A DNA stretch of 24,864 bases from Algorimicrobium sp002414705 (GCA_963972425.1 CAXAUF010000045.1:1-24864), one strand, 5' to 3'. Positions 7,582 to 15,250 are shown, counted from the first letter of the stretch. Numbers and translations are program-made. The notes: generated by a model from the sequence alone, not told the origin.

Positions 7582-8130
7582 TTACGAGTCATCTCTAACG
7601 TGTTTTTTTTCTTTTGAAAATTTCTCCTCATTATAAGCTCTTGAATTCCCTTTAGGAATAGATAAAGATTCCCATACGTTATCTTTAAGCATTTTTCCAA
7701 TATGTGCCATTTGACCAATGTGGTAGGAATAGTGACCTAATTGCCTAAAGATTGCTTCAGAAACTAAATGCCGTTCATTTCGGATGTAAACTATCGTATT
7801 TAGATCGTCGTTTTTTAAAGGTTCAATGGCATCAAAAAGGCATTTCCAGCCGCTTTCCCAAGCAGAAATTAATTCATCTTTATTGGCGTAACTCGCTTCA
7901 AACTCCTGGTCTCGTTGACGCCAAGATTTCTCTCCATCTTCGGTTAAAAAATTAGTCCATCTACTAAACATATTGCCAACTATATGTTTAACAATTATAG
8001 AAATACTATTTGAGGTGTCGTTAAACTGCCAAGTCATTTCATCAAAAGTCAGTTGGTCTAACGTTTTGTCTCCAACAGTTTTGTAGTATTTAAACTGTTT
8101 TATTAAACCAGTAATTAAATCGTTTTCCAT
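7582..8130 (-). CDS. DinB-superfamily (DUF1572-like) protein
   Basis: The 182-residue cytoplasmic protein looks like the DUF1572 branch of the DinB/YfiT four-helix-bundle superfamily. The three expected metal-binding histidines are present: H49 (IVKHIVGN), H133 and H137 (LGHYSYHIGQMAHIGK). These bundles usually bind a divalent metal, and some act as thiol-dependent transferases, but the function of this branch is unknown. The N-terminus (residues 1-45) contains the family pattern LIKQFKYYKTVGDKTLDQL and FNDTSNSIS. The last 20 residues are highly charged and probably disordered. It lies downstream of msrB in the same direction, separated by a 67-bp spacer with a strong hairpin. Co-transcription is therefore uncertain. 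No signal peptide is present. Confidence 0.8.
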   Translation of the reverse strand: MENDLITGLIKQFKYYKTVGDKTLDQLTFDEMTWQFNDTSNSISIIVKHIVGNMFSRWTNFLTEDGEKSWRQRDQEFEASYANKDELISAWESGWKCLFDAIEPLKNDDLNTIVYIRNERHLVSEAIFRQLGHYSYHIGQMAHIGKMLKDNVWESLSIPKGNSRAYNEEKFSKEKKHVRDDS

Positions 8131-8138
8131 AAATTAAT

Positions 8139-8176
8139 AATAGCATAGCAAAAATACAGATTTTCGTTATGCTATT
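8139..8176. terminator. Long hairpin between msrB and the DinB-like gene
   Basis: Bases 8139-8154 pair with 8161-8176 (15 pairs including a G-U, one mismatch) around a 6-nt loop. On the plus strand it runs into six T residues (8175-8180). On the minus strand, the direction of msrB, the following tract is only moderately T-rich. It may be a terminator for msrB or an mRNA-stabilising hairpin ahead of the DinB-like gene. Confidence 0.55.
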
Positions 8177-8197
8177 TTTTATAAGAACTCTTTTATT

Positions 8198-8680
8198 TTA
8201 TGATTCAGGAATAAATTTTAAAGCTGTACCATTAATACAATGGCGTTTACCAGTTGTTTCACGAGGTCCATCATTAAACACATGACCTAAATGTCCACCA
8301 CACGTAGCACAATGTTCTTCATTTCTAGAATACCCCAAATCGTTATCTGTTCCAAAAGCAACATGACCTTCAATGACGCGATCAAAACTTGGCCATCCCG
8401 TACCTGAATCAAATTTATGTTCACTTTTAAATAAAGGTGTGTTACAGGCTGCACAAACGTAAGTGCCTTTTTTGTAATTTTTATCTAACGGACTTGAAAA
8501 AGCACGTTCTGTTCCAGCTTCACGCATAACGTAAAACTGCTTTTGAGTTAACTCTTGCTTCCATTCGGCTTCTGTTTTGGATATTGGAAATGATTTGGTT
8601 TCATCTGAATTCTTTTTTTGAGCAGCGCTATTACAATTAAAAAATAACGTAAATATTAAGCTAGTTAAAATATATTTCAT
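8198..8680 (-). CDS. msrB: Exported peptide-methionine (R)-S-oxide reductase
   Basis: The protein has 160 residues. After a hydrophobic N-terminal segment comes a possible lipobox ending at C16 (TLFFNC), so it is probably a lipoprotein or at least an exported enzyme. The MsrB domain spans about 34-158. It has two zinc CxxC pairs, C76/C79 (YVCAAC) and C124/C127 (HCATC), conserved SGTGWPSF, HLGHVFNDGP, and the catalytic C148 in RHCINGTALKF. MsrB reduces methionine-R-sulfoxide in oxidised proteins, using thiols as reductant. The usual resolving-cysteine region (FSSPLDKNYKKG) has no cysteine, so regeneration may occur directly by thioredoxin-like partners or glutathione-type thiols (inference). 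Export implies repair of envelope proteins. The gene is divergent from the M48 protease lipoprotein. Confidence 0.93.
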   Translation of the reverse strand: MKYILTSLIFTLFFNCNSAAQKKNSDETKSFPISKTEAEWKQELTQKQFYVMREAGTERAFSSPLDKNYKKGTYVCAACNTPLFKSEHKFDSGTGWPSFDRVIEGHVAFGTDNDLGYSRNEEHCATCGGHLGHVFNDGPRETTGKRHCINGTALKFIPES

Positions 8681-8763
8681 GGCGTTTTTATTAAATTTTT
8701 ACTATAGTAGTCGTTTAAATTATTAAAACATAACAGGTCGTTATGGTTTGTAATTTAATAACT

Positions 8764-8771
8764 TATATTTG
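8764..8771 (+). promoter_or_regulatory. Candidate -7 element upstream of the M48 protease
   Basis: TATATTTG matches the Bacteroidota TAnnTTTG -7 consensus. No TTG lies at the usual distance upstream. Transcription would start near 8776-8780, which leaves too little leader for an ATG at 8789 and supports the ATG at 8846. Confidence 0.45.
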
Positions 8772-8845
8772 TTGGTATAATTTAAATAATGTTTTTCATT
8801 TTAACCAAATTTCGTATTTTTAATTCTAGAAAAACCCAATATCTC

Positions 8846-9676
8846 ATGCTATTCAAACAGAAATTATTAGGATTATTTATATGCCTACTCATAGTTTCCT
8901 GCGCTACAAATCCGTTTACAGGAAATCAAACAATGGCTTTAGTGTCTAACGATCAATTATTTCCAACTTCTTTTCAACAATATAATCAAGTACTTACCGA
9001 AAATAAGGTTATAACAGGTACAGCTGATTCTGAAATGATTAAGCGTGTAGGTCAGCGTATTGCCACAGCTTCCGAGCGTTGGTTAAATGCTAATGGTTAT
9101 GAAGGGTATTTAAAGGATTATAAATGGGAATATAATCTTATACAATCAGAGCAAGTTAATGCATGGTGTATGCCAGGTGGGAAAATTGCTTTTTACACAG
9201 GAATTTTACCAATAGCTGAAAATGAAACAGCCATTGCGACTATCATGGGACATGAGGTAGCTCATGCACTTGCAAACCATGGTCAGCAACGTATGAGTGC
9301 TGCATATATTCAACAAGGATTAGCATTAGCAGGTAATGTGTTAATTGAAGATAATCAGACTCGTGATATTTTTAATCAATCTTATGGAATTGGATCTCAA
9401 GTTGGTGTGATGTTGCCGTTTAGTAGAAGTCATGAAACACAAGCCGATAAAATAGGATTAATTCTTATGGCTGTTGCAGGTTATAATCCTGAAGAGGCTC
9501 CTGAACTTTGGAAACGTATGGAAGCTGCTAGTGGTGGAAATGCACCACCTGAATTTTTAAGTACCCATCCAGCCAATGCGTCACGTATAGAAAATTTAAA
9601 TAGTTTAATACCTCAAGCAAAGGCTGAAGCGAAAAAATTTGGTGTTACAGATTACAGACCATTAGGAAAATATTAA
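8846..9676 (+). CDS. M48-family metalloprotease lipoprotein
   Basis: This 276-residue zinc metalloprotease begins MLFKQKLLGLFICLLIVSC, a lipoprotein signal whose lipidated cysteine is C19. The N-terminal segment ATNPFTGNQTM is typical of the family. The zinc site HExxH is seen as H136-E137-H140 (MGHEVAHALANHG), and the third ligand is E197 in SHETQADKIGL. Conserved AWCMPGGKIAFYTGIL precedes it and STHPANASRI follows. These features match the LoiP/YggG-BepA type of periplasmic quality-control proteases, which degrade misassembled outer-membrane proteins. The frame extends upstream to an ATG at 8789, but the extra 19 residues would place charged sequence before the signal, so 8846 is preferred. 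A terminator follows at once, so it is probably monocistronic. Confidence 0.92.
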   Translation: MLFKQKLLGLFICLLIVSCATNPFTGNQTMALVSNDQLFPTSFQQYNQVLTENKVITGTADSEMIKRVGQRIATASERWLNANGYEGYLKDYKWEYNLIQSEQVNAWCMPGGKIAFYTGILPIAENETAIATIMGHEVAHALANHGQQRMSAAYIQQGLALAGNVLIEDNQTRDIFNQSYGIGSQVGVMLPFSRSHETQADKIGLILMAVAGYNPEEAPELWKRMEAASGGNAPPEFLSTHPANASRIENLNSLIPQAKAEAKKFGVTDYRPLGKY

Positions 9677-9704
9677 TGGTTTAAAAATATTTGTTTACTT
9701 TAGG

Positions 9705-9733
9705 AGCTGCTCAAAAAAAGAGCAGCTTTTTTT
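9705..9733 (+). terminator. Intrinsic terminator directly abutting the next start codon
   Basis: Arms agctgctc (9705-9712) and gagcagct (9720-9727) enclose seven A residues and are followed by T residues 9728-9733. The transporter ATG begins at 9734 with no spacer. Confidence 0.8.
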
Positions 9734-11029
9734 ATGAAACAAACACTACCAAAAGGCAGTAAAAAACTTCTAAATGCTTGGGCTTTTTATGATTGGGCAA
9801 ATTCGGTTTATACGCTAACTATTGCGTCTTCTATATTTCCAATTTTTTATTCAGCATTATTTATATCAGAAATTAAAATTGTACCTGCTTTTGGTTACGA
9901 GTTTAAAAGTACAGCACTTATAACATTTGTTACGGCATTTACATTTTTGGTGGTTTCTATCATGTCGCCATTATTATCTGGAATTGCAGATTATGTAGGA
10001 AATAAGAAGGCTTTTATGAAATTTTTCTGTTATGTAGGTGGTATTGGCTGTATTGGTTTATATTGGTTTAGTTTGGATCATATTTACATCAGTTTAGTCT
10101 GTTATTTTATGGGACTTATTGGGTATTGGGGCAGTTTGGTTTTTTACAATTCATATTTGCCAGATATTGCATTTCCAGAGCAGCAGGATCGTATCAGTGC
10201 AAGAGGTTTTTCATTAGGTTATATAGGTAGTGTTATTTTATTAATTATCAATCTTGCCATGGTTATGAGTCAGGAAACCGGTGAAGCTAAAATGGCTATG
10301 ATGCGGTGGTCCTTTGTTATGGTTGGTGTTTGGTGGATTTTATTTAGCCAATATTCGTTTTATATTTTACCAAAAGGTGTTAATAATGGACGAAAAGTAA
10401 CCCGAAATGTCGTACTGAATGGCTTTAAAGAATTACGCCAAGTATGGAAACAATTAAAAAATAATTTGCGATTAAAACGCTATTTAGCTGCCTTTTTTGT
10501 GTTTAGTATGGCTGTACAAACTATCATGCTTATAGCCGTTTATTTTGGTGAAGAAGAAATTTTATGGGCAGACGACAGCGAAAAAACTATGGGATTAATT
10601 GTCAGTATTTTAGTGATTCAAGTAGTCGCTATTCTTGGTGCTGTATTAACGTCTAGAGCTTCGGAAAAATTTGGAAATATTAAAACATTAATTGCCGTTA
10701 ATATTATTTGGATGCTCTTGTGTTTTGCGGCCTATTTTGTAATAACACCAATTCATTTTTATATTACAGCAGGTTTTGTTGGTTTAGTTATGGGTGGGAT
10801 TCAAGCATTGGCACGATCTACCTATTCTAAATTTTTACCTGATACTGCTGATACGACTTCCTATTTTAGTTTTTATGATGTAGCCGAAAAAATTGGAATT
10901 GTAATTGGTATGGTTATTTTTGCAACTATAGATCAGATTACTGGAAGTATGAGAAATGCTATTCTGTTTTTATTTGTATTTTTCCTCATTGGAATTCTGT
11001 TGCTATTTAGAGTGCCAAAACAATCATAA
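9734..11029 (+). CDS. UMF1/Atg22-type MFS transporter
   Basis: This 431-residue inner-membrane protein has about 12 hydrophobic helices spread over its whole length. The N-terminal signature NAWAFYDWANSVYTLTIASS is characteristic of the UMF1 (Atg22-like) family of the major facilitator superfamily. Other family features are SPLLSGIADYVGNKKAFMKF (loop 2-3), YNSYLPDIA, and GGIQALARSTYSKFLPD in the second half. A longer cytoplasmic loop (about residues 210-245) separates the two bundles. The substrate is unknown. Yeast Atg22 exports amino acids from the vacuole, but bacterial members are uncharacterised. The start is fixed by the family N-terminus even though the preceding terminator ends one base before it. 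Expression signals must therefore overlap the terminator or upstream gene. Confidence 0.9.
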   Translation: MKQTLPKGSKKLLNAWAFYDWANSVYTLTIASSIFPIFYSALFISEIKIVPAFGYEFKSTALITFVTAFTFLVVSIMSPLLSGIADYVGNKKAFMKFFCYVGGIGCIGLYWFSLDHIYISLVCYFMGLIGYWGSLVFYNSYLPDIAFPEQQDRISARGFSLGYIGSVILLIINLAMVMSQETGEAKMAMMRWSFVMVGVWWILFSQYSFYILPKGVNNGRKVTRNVVLNGFKELRQVWKQLKNNLRLKRYLAAFFVFSMAVQTIMLIAVYFGEEEILWADDSEKTMGLIVSILVIQVVAILGAVLTSRASEKFGNIKTLIAVNIIWMLLCFAAYFVITPIHFYITAGFVGLVMGGIQALARSTYSKFLPDTADTTSYFSFYDVAEKIGIVIGMVIFATIDQITGSMRNAILFLFVFFLIGILLLFRVPKQS

Positions 11030-11073
11030 AAAGTTTAAAACATAATTATTCTATTAATTAAAAAAATATTACA

Positions 11074-11925
11074 ATGAAACAATACCTCAAGTCTGTAACA
11101 CGTTTGTCACTTGCAATTATTCTTATCGCTTTTACCTCCTGCGATAATGAACCTCTAGATAAGGGGCTTATTGAAAATGCTGGTCAACAAGAAATTTGTC
11201 AAGAAGCTGCAGACGCTACAATTGGAGCAATTCAAAATTTAACTAATGCAACAGACGCTAATTACGAAACCCTTTGCAACGCATTAAAAACAGCTTTGCG
11301 TAATCAAATTACGGCATGTGGTGATCCAACTGGTGAAACACAAGACACAATAGATAGTTTGGATTGTGAATCTGTAGATGCTGAATGTCAGAATGCACAA
11401 ACCGCTTCAAGTAATGCAGAGGCTGCATATAATACAAATACCACAGATACAACGCTATGTAATGCCTACAAGACGGCTTTGCAAAATGAAATAGCAGCTT
11501 GTGGTGATACGAATGGAAGTTTACAAGATATTATAGATGGTTTGGGAGACTGTACCTTTGGAACTTCTGGTTCGGGAGATTTGAGCGTCACTGCCGGAAC
11601 TTTGAATATAAACTTTACAACAAATAGTGCTGTTTTAGAGTCTGGTGTTATGATCGTTAATGGTAGTAATGAAGAGAATGGTGCTAATTATTTCATATAT
11701 TTTGAAGTTATGGAGGATGCTACAGGTGTAGATATCATGCAAAACTTTATGTTAACCCTTAATGGTGGTGAGTATTTTCCAAACACAGATGGTTTTGATG
11801 ATTTTACAAACACTATAACCGTAAATTCTGGAGGTGTTATTCAAGGAACTTTTGGAGGTATTGTTACCAGAACAGATGGTGCAGATTTAAGTCTATCTCA
11901 AGGTTTAATAGACTTATCATATTAA
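11074..11925 (+). CDS. Lipoprotein with two four-cysteine repeats
   Basis: I do not recognise a characterised family. The 283-residue protein has a lipoprotein signal ending AFTSC (C23), so it is probably surface- or periplasm-anchored. Residues 42-98 and 105-160 form two homologous repeats with cysteine spacing C42-C68-C82-C98 and C105-C129-C143-C160. They share LCNA-KTAL-N-I-ACGD-G--QD-ID-L. Each repeat is helical in character and probably carries two disulfides. A short SGSGDL linker leads to a cysteine-free C-terminal domain (about 168-283) with a beta-rich, G/N/T-rich pattern. Similar helical repeats occur in other Flavobacteria lipoproteins as far as I recall, with no known role. The gene follows the MFS gene by 44 bases and ends at a shared terminator. 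Confidence 0.75.
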   Translation: MKQYLKSVTRLSLAIILIAFTSCDNEPLDKGLIENAGQQEICQEAADATIGAIQNLTNATDANYETLCNALKTALRNQITACGDPTGETQDTIDSLDCESVDAECQNAQTASSNAEAAYNTNTTDTTLCNAYKTALQNEIAACGDTNGSLQDIIDGLGDCTFGTSGSGDLSVTAGTLNINFTTNSAVLESGVMIVNGSNEENGANYFIYFEVMEDATGVDIMQNFMLTLNGGEYFPNTDGFDDFTNTITVNSGGVIQGTFGGIVTRTDGADLSLSQGLIDLSY

Positions 11926-11950
11926 AATAACATATTTACTTAAACGAAAA

Positions 11951-11988
11951 AACCGAAGCTAGCTATAACAGCTACTTCGGTTTTTTTT
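11951..11988. terminator. Bidirectional terminator between convergent genes
   Basis: Arms aaccgaag (11951-11958) and cttcggtt (11975-11982) are extended by an inner tagct/agcta pairing with one bulged base, with eight T residues on the plus strand and an A-run before the stem that becomes a T-run on the minus strand. It serves the lipoprotein gene and the DUF2807 gene. Its core matches the terminator at 4999-5028. Confidence 0.85.
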
Positions 11989-12017
11989 TATTTTATTATA
12001 AAACGTATTGACAAATT

Positions 12018-12740
12018 CTAACGCTTACTCACACTTCCAGAACCTGAAACTTTGGTGTCTTCTTTGGCAGGATTCCCTTTATAAGTCACATCACCAGAAC
12101 CAGAAACACGAACTTTTAAAAACGCATTACTCACCACTTGTACATCACCAGAACCAGAAATAGTTACTTCAGTGTTTTGAGATTCTAGTCCATAACAACT
12201 ATAATCACCAGAACCAGATATAGTAACTTCTAAATCGGTTGTTTTTCCGTTTAGGGTAATATCTCCAGAGCCAGCTAAATGACTTTCAATTTTATTTGCT
12301 ATGACATTTAAAGTAACATCTCCAGAACCTGCTAAATCAGTTTTAAATTCATCGGCATTAATTTGGTCTTTAGTATACAAATCACCAGAACCTGCTAAAC
12401 TTACTTGGTTAATATCTTTAAACGGAATGGTCACTTTTATAGTATTTCCACGGCTTGTTTTTAAGTTTATATTATTTTCGGTTTTCACAATTAGTTGCCC
12501 GTTTTTTACTTCAGTAATAACGTATTTTAGTAAGTTTTCTTCACCTTCAATATTAAGTTTTCCTTCTGTTCCTGCTACTAAAATATAATCGAATGGTCCA
12601 GCACATGCTATTCCATCATAATCGCTTGTATTTCTCTCAATAGTCACAACGTTTCCATTTCCTGAAATTTTTTCGCCCCATTGTGCGCAGCCAACAGCAC
12701 TAGATAATAGTATGGCGAGTAATAATAGTTGATTTTTCAT
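12018..12740 (-). CDS. DUF2807 (head GIN domain) exported repeat protein
   Basis: This 240-residue protein belongs to the DUF2807 'head GIN domain' family. The start at 12740 gives MKNQLLLLAILLSSAVGC with a probable lipobox cysteine C18. The frame can be extended to a TTG at 12791, but that would overlap the preceding gene and spoil the signal. The N-terminal part reads GNGNVVTIERNTSDYDGI, a typical DUF2807 start. The C-terminal half is a stack of seven GSG turns (three AGSGD, three SGSGD, one SGSGS) spaced 18-21 residues apart, as expected for a parallel beta-helix. The function of the family is unknown; it is called a putative adhesin. It is the last gene of a four-gene unit led by an ECF sigma factor. 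Confidence 0.88.
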   Translation of the reverse strand: MKNQLLLLAILLSSAVGCAQWGEKISGNGNVVTIERNTSDYDGIACAGPFDYILVAGTEGKLNIEGEENLLKYVITEVKNGQLIVKTENNINLKTSRGNTIKVTIPFKDINQVSLAGSGDLYTKDQINADEFKTDLAGSGDVTLNVIANKIESHLAGSGDITLNGKTTDLEVTISGSGDYSCYGLESQNTEVTISGSGDVQVVSNAFLKVRVSGSGDVTYKGNPAKEDTKVSGSGSVSKR

Positions 12741-12777
12741 AATAGTTGATTTTAGTGATTGTTTTAATAATTGATGT

Positions 12778-13872
12778 TTAGTTTTTATCAATAGTTACGC
12801 TTCCGTAATCTGAATTTATTTTAATGTTATTAGTTGTATTTGATGAACCATAATATCCTTGATAATACTTGCTAGTAGATTCATCTCGTTTTTTGTTAAA
12901 TTCGAAACCGTCATGACTGCGAAGTGATGCATAATCTAAGTCTATTTCAAAGTTGAAATGGTAACCCGTTTCAAAACCAATATGAATACCCACATAATCG
13001 GAATCAATCGTTATGTTTTTAGCAGTTTCTTTCATGTTTTTAATTTTTATAGAACCATAGTCAGAATCTAGTGTTACGTTTTTATAAATATCACCTAAAA
13101 CAACCGTTAAATAATCTCCAACACCATTTACATTATTGGCTCTATCTGCAGTAAGTGAACCATAATCGCAATCGTATTTTAAATCTTCAATGGTTTCAAA
13201 TTTGGAGTTGGTATAGTCCGCTTCCAAAGTAATGGTTTTTGCTTTTGCAACAGTAAACTCGCCGTAATCTGCATTAATGGTTCCGCCATTTATGTACTCG
13301 AAATAGGAGTTTTTGGTATAATCAAATTCAATTTGGTTATTGGTTCCCATGAGTTCTTTGGTCGTTATTTTGCCATAATCGCAATTAATTTTGGCGTTTC
13401 CTTCTAATTTATCCAGAGTAATACTGCCATAATCGTTATTTAAATCAACAGAATTTGTCATGGGCATTTTTATTACATAATTAACCTTCATGTTAATGCT
13501 GTTATTGCTTCCCCAATTCCACCAAGAATTAGACTTACGGTTGTTAAAAATAGTTTGTGCAGAAACGTAATTAGAACTTCCTTCAAAATCAACAGTAATA
13601 TCATCAATTTTCTCACGTACCTTATCTTCATCATTGCCACTAACGGTAATGTTTACAACAATTTCAATGCGGTTTTCATTCCAGGTTATAACATCCAAGT
13701 TACCATAACTATTGTCAATTTTTAAGCGTGCATTTTCAGATACACTATAGGATTTCTTGATCGTTTTTTCTTCGGTATGTTTATCTTTCTTTTCAGGATT
13801 TGTAGACGCTGAAACCACCACAGGTAATAGCGCAAAAATCAGGACGAGTTTATATATTATTTTTGATTTCAT
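12778..13872 (-). CDS. Exported DUF4097-like repeat protein
   Basis: The 364-residue protein has a Sec signal peptide (about 1-23, ending VVVSAS). It then has a beta-solenoid-like body in which a D-Y turn recurs about twelve times from residue 55 to 360: NSYGNL, NDYGSI, CDYGKI, FDYTKN, ADYGEF, ADYTNS, CDYGSL, GDYLTV, SDYGSI, SDYVGI, LDYASL and SDYGSV. This resembles the DUF4097 family, often annotated as putative adhesin, in which each short repeat forms one coil. A tryptophan-rich segment (NSWWNWGSNN, about residue 115) interrupts the N-terminal part. It lies 10 bases after the membrane protein gene and 37 bases before the DUF2807 gene, so it is within one operon. The two repeat proteins share an architecture but not sequence. 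Function is unknown. Confidence 0.8.
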   Translation of the reverse strand: MKSKIIYKLVLIFALLPVVVSASTNPEKKDKHTEEKTIKKSYSVSENARLKIDNSYGNLDVITWNENRIEIVVNITVSGNDEDKVREKIDDITVDFEGSSNYVSAQTIFNNRKSNSWWNWGSNNSINMKVNYVIKMPMTNSVDLNNDYGSITLDKLEGNAKINCDYGKITTKELMGTNNQIEFDYTKNSYFEYINGGTINADYGEFTVAKAKTITLEADYTNSKFETIEDLKYDCDYGSLTADRANNVNGVGDYLTVVLGDIYKNVTLDSDYGSIKIKNMKETAKNITIDSDYVGIHIGFETGYHFNFEIDLDYASLRSHDGFEFNKKRDESTSKYYQGYYGSSNTTNNIKINSDYGSVTIDKN

Positions 13873-13882
13873 AAGAAATGTT

Positions 13883-14440
13883 TTAAAGGGTTTTTTCTAA
13901 TAAGTTGTTGTTTAATTCTTTTATGTGTTCAATCTGTTTTAATGTGTTTTCTAGTACTTCTATACGATTTTGAAAATTGGATATCATAGCGTAAATAACA
14001 CGTTGGTCTTGTCCACTTTCTATTAAGTCGGTAATAAGTATTTTATATTCGGCTTCCAGTCTGTTTAACTGGACCATGGCATCTTTAATTAGCAAACGTG
14101 TTTCGTTATTAGATGAAGCTTCTAGTTTTTTTAATTCAGCTGAAATAGTAGCTGTGAAAAAACTTTCTGTTTTAGCCATTTCTGGGGAAACACTTGCTAA
14201 TCCTGTAACGTCTGAATTAGAATTTGTTCCAATAGCTAATGAAACTAATAAAACAATAGATGCGGCGATGCTTAAAATTGGTAACCACAGTTTTCTAATT
14301 TTACCACTAGGTTTGTGGTTAGCTGACTGCTTGTTTAGCTTGGCTAAAAATCGTTCTTCATGGTTTTTTGCAGGCTGTTCTATATTAAATTCAGCTTGTA
14401 AATCTTTAAATAACGTTTCTAAATCGTTTGGTTTCATCAT
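13883..14440 (-). CDS. Single-pass membrane protein, probable anti-sigma factor
   Basis: This 185-residue protein is not clearly recognised. It has an N-terminal cytoplasmic part of about 50 residues (PNDLETLFKDLQAEFNIEQP), one membrane helix (about 51-70, LWLPILSIAASIVLLVSLAI) and a C-terminal periplasmic part (about 105-185) that is strongly helical and coiled-coil-like. It starts 7 bases after the stop of an ECF sigma gene. This position and topology fit an anti-sigma factor that holds the sigma at the membrane, although no zinc-binding ZAS motif (HxxxCxxC) is present and no cysteine is found at all. The assignment is therefore by context. The start is one of two adjacent ATG codons (14440 or 14437). 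It continues into the repeat-protein genes downstream. Confidence 0.6.
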   Translation of the reverse strand: MMKPNDLETLFKDLQAEFNIEQPAKNHEERFLAKLNKQSANHKPSGKIRKLWLPILSIAASIVLLVSLAIGTNSNSDVTGLASVSPEMAKTESFFTATISAELKKLEASSNNETRLLIKDAMVQLNRLEAEYKILITDLIESGQDQRVIYAMISNFQNRIEVLENTLKQIEHIKELNNNLLEKTL

Positions 14441-14447
14441 AATTAAT

Positions 14448-15011
14448 TTAATAATGTATAATAGGTTCTAGGGCTTGTCTTAATTTTTCTTTGGCTCTTG
14501 AAATTGTCGTTCTACTATTTGCGTAGGATACGTTCATAACATCGCCAATTTCTTCGTAATCATAACCTTCAATTAAATGTAAGTTGAGCGCAATTCTGTA
14601 ATTGTCTTTTAAGCTATTTATGGCTTTTATAATCACTTTCACTTTAGGTGAACTTTCTGTTTCTACACTGTTTATACTAGAGTTTTCGTCCTCTAATTTA
14701 TATAAAATAGCATCTACTGGAACATTTTGATATTTACCATTTTTGTTATAGTGATAAATACTTTTGTTAACCACAATCCGTTTTAACCAAGCGCCAAATG
14801 TGGCTGCTTCTTGCAAGGTGTTTAGCTTGGTAAAAGCTGATAAAAATGCTTCTTGCATAATATCTTCAGCTTCAAAAGAATTTTTTACAATTCTAAAGGC
14901 TGTATTATACATGGCTTTGTAATACCGGTTATAAACTTCCAACTGCGCCTGTTGGTTACCAGATTGGCACAAAGCTATTAGCTCTTCAATATTTTTCGTG
15001 GTTAGTGTCAA
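14448..15011 (-). CDS. ECF-type RNA polymerase sigma factor
   Basis: This 187-residue sigma-70 family protein is of the extracytoplasmic-function type with only regions 2 and 4. Region 2 spans about 24-90 (YYKAMYNTAFRIVKNSFEAEDIMQEAFLSAF, with the polymerase-binding DIMQEAF) and region 4 about 127-178, with a helix-turn-helix in YDYEEIGDVMNVSYANSRTT. No ATG is available near the N-terminus. The likely start is the TTG at 15011, which gives MTLTTKNIEELIALCQSG and matches the usual family beginning. An ATT two codons upstream is a less likely alternative. It is the first gene of a tight unit with a probable anti-sigma and two exported repeat proteins, so it may control them. The inducing signal is unknown. 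It diverges from lon across a 239-bp spacer. Confidence 0.9.
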   Translation of the reverse strand: MTLTTKNIEELIALCQSGNQQAQLEVYNRYYKAMYNTAFRIVKNSFEAEDIMQEAFLSAFTKLNTLQEAATFGAWLKRIVVNKSIYHYNKNGKYQNVPVDAILYKLEDENSSINSVETESSPKVKVIIKAINSLKDNYRIALNLHLIEGYDYEEIGDVMNVSYANSRTTISRAKEKLRQALEPIIHY

Positions 15012-15201
15012 AAAAATCAGATTGTTATTATAAAGATGCTACAAAAATTGAAATGTTACACTTTTCAAAAAAAATGTTTTTACATTCTTTTAATTCATGG
15101 CATATTAATTGACTATTGTAAGTAAATATACAGTATAAACGCTACATTAAGCCGCTGAATACGAGTTGTATATTTTTAAAATAAATTATTAAAACATAAT
15201 A

Positions 15202-15237
15202 TCATTCTGTTAATTAAGCGTATTAATGACAGAATGA
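15202..15237. promoter_or_regulatory. Inverted repeat just upstream of lon
   Basis: Arms tcattctgt (15202-15210) and acagaatga (15229-15237) are perfect 9-base inverted repeats separated by 18 bases. The right arm ends 13 bases before the lon ATG. No T-run follows, so it is not a terminator. It could be an operator for a dimeric regulator or an mRNA hairpin. It is unlike the CIRCE element. Function is inferred from position only. Confidence 0.5.
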
Positions 15238-15250
15238 CTTAAATATATCT

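Noticed and set aside
12030..12400. Short repeats of the type tcaccagaacc recurring on the plus strand, resembling a CRISPR or satellite array
   Set aside because: They are the codons for the GSGD turns of the minus-strand DUF2807 protein; spacing follows the 18-21 residue coil length and the rest is coding.
15202..15237. CIRCE (HrcA) element before lon
   Set aside because: Arm sequence and spacing do not match TTAGCACTC-N9-GAGTGCTAA.
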